A DNA stretch of 64,000 nt from Acinetobacter gerneri DSM 14967 = CIP 107464 = MTCC 9824 (GTDB lineage Bacteria > Pseudomonadota > Gammaproteobacteria > Pseudomonadales > Moraxellaceae): positions 64,451-128,450 of the forward strand of contig NZ_KB849537.1 in assembly GCF_000368565.1 (NCBI RefSeq), in the 5' to 3' direction. Under the pieces are notes generated by a model that saw nothing but the letters and a program-made list of their open reading frames with translations, was not told the DNA's origin and did no database searches. Positions 57,020-64,000 of this stretch are shown piece by piece (the first letter of the stretch is position 1; every line of letters begins with the position of its first letter). Made by a program: the position numbers and the translations under genes.

Positions 57020-58567
57020 ATGTCTAGTTCAAATGATGGGATTCAATTTCCGCTCCATGGTGATACTCAAAAAATCAGCACATCAGAAACGGGCAAGGCA
57101 ATTATTGCAGAAGCTTTGTCTATCGTAGATCATCAGATTTCACAGCAAACTTTAAACGAAAAAAATTGGCGTAAACAATATCCTCGATATTTTAAAGCGC
57201 TTGTTGCTCAAGGTATTCGTGACAATAATTCGCCGATTACCATCGCAAAACAAGGCTTGCATAAAGCCCAACATAGTTTCGAATTTTATCGTGATGGACA
57301 ACGATATTTACTCAAAGACCTGATGCAAATTCCAGCCATTGAAAAGCTAAATACCTATGCGTTTCAAGGTGAAAGCCAAGCTGAACCAGAATGGTATATT
57401 CCCTATCATGGTCAAAAACTTCAAGGTCAATCTCTACTCGATCAAATCGATCTCTGGCTAAAAAAAGGCATCATCGAGCCAAGTCATGCCGAAGCTTTAC
57501 GTGCTGTAAATGCTCATCCTGAGTGGTTTGATTTGTCAAATCGAACAATGGTATTGTTTGGTGCTGCATCAGAAGCTGGACCTCTGACATGGCTTTCAAA
57601 ATGGAAAGCCAATATTGTCGCTGTTGACTTACCCAACCCGAAAGTTTGGGAAAAAATCTTAACGACAGTTAAAAATGGTAATGCGACTTTATATGCGCCC
57701 TGTACTGAAGCAATTGCTGAAAATGCGTCCATCGAGCAACTCAAAGATAAACTTGGTGCAAACTTACTCACCCAAACACCCGAAATAGCACATTGGCTTG
57801 CAAATAATCCACATAAATTAGATTTAGCTGCGATCGCCTATTTGGATGGTGAAAAGCATGTCCGCGTTTCTATGGCAATGGATAGCATCATGCAATTTGT
57901 CAGTGAGCAAAAACCCGATACCAGTTTGATGTATATGTGTACGCCTACGGATGTTTATGCCGTACCAGAGGAAGTGATCCAAGCTTCTACAGAAAAATTT
58001 AGATCACGCAATGCTTTACATAAAAACATTGCCAAAGGAATCTCGGCACTGACTTTGCAGAAATTCTTTAAACACAATAGCCAACACCTGATTTCCTCTG
58101 AAAATGGACAATCTTATGGGATCGCAGACTGTCTCGTAGTCGAACAAGGTCCAAACTATGCATTGGCGAAACGCATCCAACAATGGCGCGCTACACTTGC
58201 TCGTCATCAAGGGCAAACGGTGAGTATCAATATTGCTCCATCCACAACGACGCATTCTGTGACTAAAAATCCACTACTCAAAGCTGCATTTAATGGTGCA
58301 AGTCTCTTTGATGTTGAAGCTTTTAAACCAGAAACAACCAATGCCATCATGGCAGCGCTTTGGATTCATGATCTACAAAATCCAAAATCTGTCGCACATC
58401 CCGAAACTCAGTTAGATCATCCGCTTGAGTTGATGATGTCTGGTGCAAACCACGGTGGTTTATGGCGAGTTGCATATTTGGCACGTACTGCTCTGCCATT
58501 TGCAGCAATTTATGGTTTCGCCTCAGATAAGTTGCCAATAGATAAAATGTTTAGAAAAAATGGCTAA
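57020..58567 (+). CDS. Large conserved protein of unknown function
   Basis: This 515-residue protein has no signal peptide or membrane segment. A stretch around residues 175-210 (RTMVLFGAASEAGPLTWLSKWKANIVAVDLP) looks like a dinucleotide-binding beta-alpha-beta unit, but I recognise no full domain. Histidine-rich loops (HGGLW, HPEWF, HARV-like) are scattered. It stands alone between the FGE gene and a kinase-like gene, with its own upstream region and a hairpin after it. Confidence 0.65.
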   Translation: MSSSNDGIQFPLHGDTQKISTSETGKAIIAEALSIVDHQISQQTLNEKNWRKQYPRYFKALVAQGIRDNNSPITIAKQGLHKAQHSFEFYRDGQRYLLKDLMQIPAIEKLNTYAFQGESQAEPEWYIPYHGQKLQGQSLLDQIDLWLKKGIIEPSHAEALRAVNAHPEWFDLSNRTMVLFGAASEAGPLTWLSKWKANIVAVDLPNPKVWEKILTTVKNGNATLYAPCTEAIAENASIEQLKDKLGANLLTQTPEIAHWLANNPHKLDLAAIAYLDGEKHVRVSMAMDSIMQFVSEQKPDTSLMYMCTPTDVYAVPEEVIQASTEKFRSRNALHKNIAKGISALTLQKFFKHNSQHLISSENGQSYGIADCLVVEQGPNYALAKRIQQWRATLARHQGQTVSINIAPSTTTHSVTKNPLLKAAFNGASLFDVEAFKPETTNAIMAALWIHDLQNPKSVAHPETQLDHPLELMMSGANHGGLWRVAYLARTALPFAAIYGFASDKLPIDKMFRKNG

Positions 58568-58585
58568 TTGAGCTGTTTTAATCTT

Positions 58586-58617
58586 AAAGGCTTCAAAATA
58601 TCTCCTTTGAAGCCTTT
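58586..58617 (+). terminator. Hairpin after the 57020-58567 gene
   Basis: AAAGGCTTCAAA and TTTGAAGCCTTT form a perfect 12-bp stem with an 8-base loop. The lack of a T run makes terminator function uncertain. Confidence 0.55.
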
Positions 58618-58813
58618 GAGGCTGTTGACGTTAAAATATCTGTTTTGTAAGTCAATGTTTCTGCAACAATAACGTATATTTTTATATTATTTAAATATAT
58701 AGTTAAAAAACAAATAATTAAATTAAAATTAAATCATAATTAAAAATTCCTTAAATTTACAAAATAATTAACTTTTACTACAATGACTTTTTAGCAACTT
58801 TATCTATGGTGAC

Positions 58814-59623
58814 ATGAATAAATTTTCTAAATTTTTAAAAAATTCTCTTAAATCTCAAGATGAAAGCATCAAAGCTTATCAGTGCGATGGTCATGCCAAA
58901 GTTTGGCTAAAAAAAGCAACTGAACGCCACTCTATTTGGATTTATTTACCCCTCAAATGGACGGCGAAAATCTTACAGATTAAAGCACTTACACCTATTC
59001 CAAATCATGGTGGTGCAGCAGCGATCCAATGTGAAGTAAAGCGTATTCAAGATCTACAAGATCTTGGCATCCCTACCGCCAATATTTTAGCAGTAAACAA
59101 TCAGGGCTTACTACTTGAAGATGCCGGTCAAGTGGGCGCACATGTCATGCAACTTGACCATGCCCTTGCGATGCTAAAAGATGATAGCGAACGTAAATTA
59201 GAGTTTTTTGAGGAAGCCGTACTGGCTATTCAAGATATTCATCTTAAAAAAAGTTATCTGAGTGAAGCCTTTGCTCGAAATATCTTAGTCAATAAAAACA
59301 AAGAGTTTACTTTTATTGATTTTGAAACAGATCCTGGACATGTTTTGGATGTGGAGACTTGTCAAATTCGAGACTGGCTATGTTTTATATTTTCAACCGC
59401 TTACCGCTTTACTGAAGAAGAACTCAAGCGGGCTTGTCAGATTTTTATCAATGTCGTATTCCCCTATAGAAAAATCTTTAAAGGGGTGAAAAGTATTGGG
59501 TGGAAACTACGTTGGGCAAAAAAATTTAGATTTGAAAAGCTAGGAAGTGATGGCAAACGTATCCAAAAATGTTTGTTATTTTTTCACTACCTCGAAGATC
59601 AAGAACCGCTACCAATGATTTAA
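58814..59623 (+). CDS. Protein kinase-like / LPS-core kinase-like protein
   Basis: This 269-residue protein has a kinase-like fold: a glycine/alanine loop (NHGGAAAIQCEVKRIQDL), the strand LLLEDAG, and the catalytic loop region SEAFARNILVNKNKEFTFIDFETDPG, which matches the NIL..DFE pattern of BUD32/WaaP-type kinases. The usual catalytic aspartate position holds glutamate, so activity is uncertain. It lies convergent to pmrCAB. A role in modifying lipid A or core sugar is only suggested by location. Confidence 0.6.
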   Translation: MNKFSKFLKNSLKSQDESIKAYQCDGHAKVWLKKATERHSIWIYLPLKWTAKILQIKALTPIPNHGGAAAIQCEVKRIQDLQDLGIPTANILAVNNQGLLLEDAGQVGAHVMQLDHALAMLKDDSERKLEFFEEAVLAIQDIHLKKSYLSEAFARNILVNKNKEFTFIDFETDPGHVLDVETCQIRDWLCFIFSTAYRFTEEELKRACQIFINVVFPYRKIFKGVKSIGWKLRWAKKFRFEKLGSDGKRIQKCLLFFHYLEDQEPLPMI

Positions 59624-59645
59624 ATCATTGCATTCTGTTCAAAAT

Positions 59646-59694
59646 AATATTTCCTCATCAAAGACCCGATTTAGCTTTTTGATGAGGAAATATT
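59646..59694. terminator. Large hairpin between the convergent kinase-like and pmrB genes
   Basis: A perfect 17-bp stem (AATATTTCCTCATCAAA and complement) with a 15-base loop lies between two convergent genes and could end both transcripts. The T runs are short. Confidence 0.6.
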
Positions 59695-59730
59695 TAGGGT
59701 TCTTTGACACCAAGCAAATACAACTTAGCT

Positions 59731-61068
59731 TTAGTCCAAAGTTTTGATTAATAATATTTTTGGCAATTTAACTAAAGCACTTAAGCCACCAAGTTCTGCA
59801 CTCTTAGATAAAACCAATTCACCATTTAAATGTTGAATGGCTTTTTGCACAATGGATAATCCCAAGCCGCTGCCCACTTCCAGATGATGATGGACTCGAT
59901 AAAAACGTTTTAAAACTTTGTCATATTCTTCTGGTTCTAAACCTGGACCACTATCCTCAATCAAAACATAACCAAAATTATCATCGTCATAAACAGAGAT
60001 ATTAATCATGCCTGAACACGGCGTGTATTTAATCGCATTATCAATAATATTAAATACAATTGAATGAACTGTCGCTTCAATGCTTTGCATCTCAATCTCT
60101 TCATTGCGGACGAAACCGAGATCGATGTCTTTTTGCATCGCCAAGTTCATCAGTTGCTCTACACAATTTAATGCCACATTGTTCAATTTAAATTTACTAA
60201 TCGAATCAATTTGATTGAGTGAAGCATCTTGCTTGGCTAGTGAAAGTAACTGTGAAACCAAATGCTGCATCCGCGCCAAACCTTTGCTCAGGTTTTGTAG
60301 GTTTTCCTCTTCAGGAAATTGACTTAGCAAAATCTTGGTTTGCAAATTCAGTGCGGTAATCGGCGTACGCAGCTCGTGTGCAGCATCTGCAATAAACTGT
60401 TTTTGTTCTTGTTGTGAATCAGAAATTCGTTCAAACAAGTGATTAATCTCAGTTGTTGTTGCACGCAATTCAACTGGATATTGTTGATTATCCAACGGTG
60501 TTAATGAATTTGAGTCACGTTGAGTCAACTCATTTTTAAGGTCTTCAAGTGGTCGTAATGTTCGCCCGATGATCAAAATTAAGCCAAAAATAGCAAAAGG
60601 CATAATAAGCAAATAAGGAATAAACATACTACCCGCAAGCTCAAGTGCCAAAACTTGGCGAACTTTTTCTTGCTGGCTGACTTGAATCTGATAATTTCCA
60701 ACAGGCATCACATAAGCATACCAAACACCATGCGTGGTTTTTTGTCGATAAAAACCAGCTTTGCTTACTGGCGGTACCAATAAATGATTTTCGTGATAAA
60801 GATAGTTTTTATCTTCATAGGCCCACACATCGACAAACATATCTTCTTCATGATAATGCCGTGCTTTATCAAATTTACTTTGAATAGGATGAAGATCGTG
60901 ATGAGTAATACGTTCCGCAAGATATTCCATTTGCGAATCTAAAATTTCATTGATTTCACCCAACGAAATTTTATAAGCAGTAAATACAAAAATACACCCC
61001 AATATAATACTAAATATTGAGGTATATCCGATTAAACGCTTTTTTAATGAATAATGTTTATTCTTCAT
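59731..61068 (-). CDS. pmrB: PmrB sensor histidine kinase
   Basis: PmrB senses envelope signals and controls polymyxin resistance through PmrA. The 445-residue protein has two membrane segments (about 13-35 and 147-168) bounding a periplasmic sensor with HYHEEDMFVDVWAY. A HAMP-like linker, the H-box FIADAAHELRTPITAL (His231) and ATPase motifs NIIDNAIKYTP and EDSGPGLEPEEYDKV follow. It matches A. baumannii PmrB along its length. Last gene of pmrCAB, 14 bases after pmrA. Confidence 0.95.
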   Translation of the reverse strand: MKNKHYSLKKRLIGYTSIFSIILGCIFVFTAYKISLGEINEILDSQMEYLAERITHHDLHPIQSKFDKARHYHEEDMFVDVWAYEDKNYLYHENHLLVPPVSKAGFYRQKTTHGVWYAYVMPVGNYQIQVSQQEKVRQVLALELAGSMFIPYLLIMPFAIFGLILIIGRTLRPLEDLKNELTQRDSNSLTPLDNQQYPVELRATTTEINHLFERISDSQQEQKQFIADAAHELRTPITALNLQTKILLSQFPEEENLQNLSKGLARMQHLVSQLLSLAKQDASLNQIDSISKFKLNNVALNCVEQLMNLAMQKDIDLGFVRNEEIEMQSIEATVHSIVFNIIDNAIKYTPCSGMINISVYDDDNFGYVLIEDSGPGLEPEEYDKVLKRFYRVHHHLEVGSGLGLSIVQKAIQHLNGELVLSKSAELGGLSALVKLPKILLIKTLD

Positions 61069-61082
61069 TATTACTCTTTAAG

Positions 61083-61772
61083 TCACTGCTCTTTCGTCGT
61101 CTGCCCCAAACGATAACCTAAACCACGAATCGTTCGGATAAAGTTTTTGCCCAATTTTGAGCGTAAGTGATGTACATATACCTCGATGGTATTACTGGTC
61201 ACTTCGCTATCAAAATCATACAACTTATCTTCTAAATTTGCTTTAGAAAATATTTTGTTTGGATGTGTCATAAGCGGAATTAAAATCGCCCATTCACGAT
61301 TGGACAGTTCAATCTCTTTACCATCTAAGACCGCAGTATGTTGTTCGATGTTTAATGTTAAATCACCACTTTTCAAAATCTGATCTGCTGATGCAGCCGC
61401 CTGAGCCTCAGTACCAACACGGCGTAGCAAAGCATGGATACGTGCTAACAACTCATCAAACTCATAAGGTTTGATCAGATAATCATCCGCACCCTGATTT
61501 AAACCTTCTACACGGTTTTGCAATTGATCACGTGCAGAAATAATCAGTACAGGCACTTTGGCACGCATGCGAATTTGTTTCAGTACTTGCATACCGTCCA
61601 TCATTGGCAAGCCAAGATCAAGTAAGACCAAATCAAAATTTTGATTGGTGAGAAGTTTTAAACCTTCGATTCCATTGTTTACCCACTCAACTTCGAATTG
61701 ATGATAACGAAGCAAGGTCAGAGTCGACTCAGCAATCATAAAGTCATCTTCAATCATCAAGATCTTAGCCAT
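61083..61772 (-). CDS. pmrA: PmrA response regulator
   Basis: PmrA is an OmpR-type regulator of lipid A modification. The 229-residue protein has the receiver with MIEDDFMIAES and the phosphorylated aspartate 52 in LVLLDLGLPMMDG, and the winged-helix DNA-binding domain ending in IEVYVHHLRSKLGKNFIRTIRGLGYRL. Second gene of pmrCAB; a likely PmrA box lies before pmrC, so the operon should be self-activated. Confidence 0.96.
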   Translation of the reverse strand: MAKILMIEDDFMIAESTLTLLRYHQFEVEWVNNGIEGLKLLTNQNFDLVLLDLGLPMMDGMQVLKQIRMRAKVPVLIISARDQLQNRVEGLNQGADDYLIKPYEFDELLARIHALLRRVGTEAQAAASADQILKSGDLTLNIEQHTAVLDGKEIELSNREWAILIPLMTHPNKIFSKANLEDKLYDFDSEVTSNTIEVYVHHLRSKLGKNFIRTIRGLGYRLGQTTKEQ

Positions 61773-61786
61773 TTTTACTACCTCTA

Positions 61787-63418
61787 TTACTGAGCTTTAC
61801 ATTTTTGTACAAGGTCAATTTTTGCATCAATTGTTTTGGAGCTAACATCCAACATACTTAATAAGCTTGGGAATAAATTGTCCTGACTTACTTCAGATTT
61901 ATTTTGGCTTGCCAAACATGATACTTGTGCTGGAGCAAATTTTTTCCATTCATCAGAGAACCACATTACCATCGGGATATGAGTCTGTTCAGACGGTGCG
62001 ATCGAATATGGAGCACCATGTAAATACATACCATGTTCACCCGTAGATTCACCATGATCAGACATATACCAAAAACCCGTTTGATGTTGCTTTTGCGTTT
62101 TCAATAACTCAATCACTTGATTCAAAATATGATCCGTATAAACAATGGTATTGTCATAACTATTGATCAATGCATCACGTGAACATCCCTGAATCGCATT
62201 GGTATCACAAGTCGGTTTAAATGGTGCAAACTCAGGCGTAGTACGCTTATAGTATGCAGGACCATGACTGCCCATTTGGTGCAACACCACCAGTCTTGGT
62301 GTCTTATCGTCAGCAGGAATTTTAGCTAAATAATCTTGTAAACTATCCACTAAAACACCATCTAAACATTCACCATCTTTACACCATTTCTGTTGAATAG
62401 GTTTAGGAATTTTATAGGTTTCAACACGGTTACACGCACCTTTACAACCCGAATTGTTGTCAATCCACGTTACTTTATAGCCCGCACGCTGCGCGATATC
62501 GAGCAAACCTTCACGATGACTTGCCAAATCTTCATCATAATCTTCACGTGGCATACCCGAAAACATACAAGGCACAGATACAGCAGTTGCAGTACCACAT
62601 GAAGATGCTTGAGTAAAATTGATCAATCCTGCTTGTTTAGCCAACAGTGGATTGGTATTTTTCGCATAACCATTTAGAGAAAAACTTTCTGCACGTGCCG
62701 TTTCACCGACCACGAGCACCATCAATTTTGGCAATTGACCTTGCTTTTGTTCCAACTTAGCGTCTTCACCATAATGTACCAAAGGTAAGTTTTTCTTCGG
62801 CGCTTTTTTACGGTAATAAGAACTTAATGCAGACAGTGAATTGAATGGTGAAATCATGCCTTTAATATTTCGGTTTTCACGGAAAATCGGTGCGTAATCA
62901 CCATAATAAATAAATAAAGATCCACCTAAAACCACGATCGCAACCACTAAACTAAGCAATTTTGCCACTAACGTTTTGATGATGGTTTGAGGTTTTATTT
63001 TCACCCATAGGATTAAAACAACAGGTAAAATAACAAAACCAATCGTCCAGAGTATAAATCTTAGAGAAAGTAAATCAGAAACTTCTGAAGTATCTGTCTG
63101 CATCATATTTTGGATTTGGTCTGGTGAAATAATCACCCCCAAAGAATTGACAAAATATGAACTAAAACCACCGACAATCACCAAAATGATGCTAATGACT
63201 TTAGTCGTCCACTTCCAGTTTAAAATTTGCAAGATCACATTATACATTGCCACAACCACAAGTGTAGTTGCCAATATAAAAAGAACCGATTTAAAACCTT
63301 GATATGGTGTGAGTTTTTGAATTTTATTTAAAAATGCAAAGTTTAAACACAATCCCAACCAAAGCGCGAGAATGAAATTAAATAAAGTTAAAGATATTTC
63401 TCTGAAACGATTAATCAT
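61787..63418 (-). CDS. pmrC: PmrC/EptA lipid A phosphoethanolamine transferase
   Basis: PmrC adds phosphoethanolamine to lipid A, lowering charge and causing polymyxin resistance when over-expressed. The 543-residue protein has five membrane segments (about the first 175 residues) and a periplasmic sulfatase-fold domain with VVGETARAES (Glu239), the catalytic Thr278 in SCGTATAVSVPCM, and YMSDHGESTGEHGMYLHG. It is the chromosomal gene in the pmrCAB order, not a mobile mcr gene: no insertion sequence is nearby and its neighbours are pmrA and pmrB. Confidence 0.95.
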   Translation of the reverse strand: MINRFREISLTLFNFILALWLGLCLNFAFLNKIQKLTPYQGFKSVLFILATTLVVVAMYNVILQILNWKWTTKVISIILVIVGGFSSYFVNSLGVIISPDQIQNMMQTDTSEVSDLLSLRFILWTIGFVILPVVLILWVKIKPQTIIKTLVAKLLSLVVAIVVLGGSLFIYYGDYAPIFRENRNIKGMISPFNSLSALSSYYRKKAPKKNLPLVHYGEDAKLEQKQGQLPKLMVLVVGETARAESFSLNGYAKNTNPLLAKQAGLINFTQASSCGTATAVSVPCMFSGMPREDYDEDLASHREGLLDIAQRAGYKVTWIDNNSGCKGACNRVETYKIPKPIQQKWCKDGECLDGVLVDSLQDYLAKIPADDKTPRLVVLHQMGSHGPAYYKRTTPEFAPFKPTCDTNAIQGCSRDALINSYDNTIVYTDHILNQVIELLKTQKQHQTGFWYMSDHGESTGEHGMYLHGAPYSIAPSEQTHIPMVMWFSDEWKKFAPAQVSCLASQNKSEVSQDNLFPSLLSMLDVSSKTIDAKIDLVQKCKAQ

Positions 63419-63490
63419 CTGATGGATTCACTCAATAGTGCAATTTTGAAATCTTATAAATTTCACATTTTTAAAATTTACGCATTTAAA

Positions 63491-63507
63491 CTTAAAACAG
63501 TCTTAAA
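63491..63507 (-). promoter_or_regulatory. PmrA box upstream of pmrC
   Basis: On the minus strand TTTAAG-ACTGT-TTTAAG is an exact match to the direct-repeat PmrA consensus (YTTAAK-N5-YTTAAK), 72 bases before the pmrC start. It implies that PmrA activates its own operon. Confidence 0.75.
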
Positions 63508-63657
63508 CAAAAAAATGTGATTTTCATATGTTTTTATATTAAGTTCAGAAGCTTAGCATAATTTTTTTTGATTTAATTTGAATTATTCTGCTTTAAATCA
63601 AATATATTTTGAGTTTTACACATGGATACTTATCCTATTTTTCGACTAGTCATGCCT

Positions 63658-64000
63658 CTACATTTTCACCTCATCCTCACATATTGATTTTTTCCATTTG
63701 AAAATTGGCCATAACAATAAAATCCCTAAGACAAGTATCATTTTCAAATATGTTTCATAGCCTAAAACATCACCTAAAATCCCACTGATGGTATATAAGG
63801 CTCCACTCACCAAGGCCATGATAGACACTTGAAAAGTGAAATCTGTTCCAGCAAAATCTTTTCTGCTGTACTGCATGACCAAAGTCAAAATCACCACTAA
63901 GAGCATGGCACTAAACAGATCTTCACTGGCATGGATCAAGTAAATCACCCAAGGAGATACAGCGGCCTGCTGCTGATATTGATGTGCAAGATAGACATAA
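63658..64000 (-). CDS. C-terminal part of an MFS transporter (AmpG/RhtX-like; 5' end outside window)
   Basis: The frame stays open to the window edge on the minus strand. The visible ~113 residues have three membrane segments with ASEDLFSAMLLVVILTLVMQYSRKDFAGTDFTFQ. The AGTDFTFQ pattern is typical of the PAT group (AmpG, and the siderophore permeases RhtX/FptX). The substrate cannot be decided. It is downstream of nothing visible; pmrC lies beyond on the same strand. Confidence 0.75.
   Translation of the reverse strand, partial: YVYLAHQYQQQAAVSPWVIYLIHASEDLFSAMLLVVILTLVMQYSRKDFAGTDFTFQVSIMALVSGALYTISGILGDVLGYETYLKMILVLGILLLWPIFKWKKSICEDEVKM

Noticed and set aside
61787..63418. Mobile mcr-type colistin resistance gene
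   Set aside because: It is the first gene of pmrCAB in the native Acinetobacter order, with a PmrA box and no insertion sequence nearby.

Overview
The window is chromosomal DNA of an Acinetobacter, probably not A. baumannii itself. The complete adeIJK efflux operon, a pmrCAB operon in the Acinetobacter order, an Acinetobacter-type rpoD with a long acidic insert, and the AT-rich base composition all point to this genus. Most of the window is ordinary core genome: translation (valS, serS, rplU-rpmA, trmL, trhO), cofactors (lipB, cysG, nfuA, ispB), the envelope (lolA, AlgE-like porin, TonB receptor) and transport. I saw no tRNA, rRNA or CRISPR array.

Layout. 1-7 kb holds a cut-off TetR-like regulator, a LysE exporter, a DUF1289 protein, trhO, a dedA gene broken by an IS30-family element, and small membrane proteins. 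7-16 kb holds rpoD, a YbeD-like protein, lipB, an iron-type alcohol dehydrogenase and an APC permease. 16-28 kb holds a flavodoxin/SDR pair divergent from an HxlR regulator, trmL, serS-cysG, an AlgE-like porin, a DoxX/VOC pair, lolA and rplU-rpmA. 28-38 kb holds ispB, a COG4389-type membrane protein, a PAP2 phosphatase and adeIJK. 38-45 kb holds two YbjQ proteins, an SDR, valS and hypothetical genes. 45-46.8 kb is a small AT-rich accessory island. 46.8-64 kb holds a J-domain protein, proP, a Fur-controlled TonB receptor, nfuA, a rhomboid protease, a lipoprotein sulfatase with its formylglycine-generating enzyme, pmrCAB, and the end of an MFS transporter.

The most interesting locus is the island at about 45.0-46.75 kb. 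It has a stand-alone reverse transcriptase with a YCDD active site. Upstream is a roughly 320-nt non-coding leader with its own sigma70-type promoter and strong hairpins. Antisense to the leader runs a 200-nt stop-free frame with a Shine-Dalgarno sequence and an ATG. A -35-like box lies near one end of the presumed template and a -10-like box near the other, so they would make a promoter only if the template were copied head to tail. This is the architecture of DRT2 (UG2) anti-phage systems, in which the reverse transcriptase makes a concatemeric never-ending gene (neo) from a non-coding RNA. The assignment is an inference from motifs and layout.

Other points are an IS30-type insertion with recognisable ends and a 3-bp target duplication, a one-base frameshift near the end of the sulfatase gene, and clear regulatory palindromes: a PmrA box before pmrC, a 31-bp Fur-type palindrome before the TonB receptor, a palindrome before the PAP2-adeIJK cluster, and an operator-like repeat before the HxlR gene.
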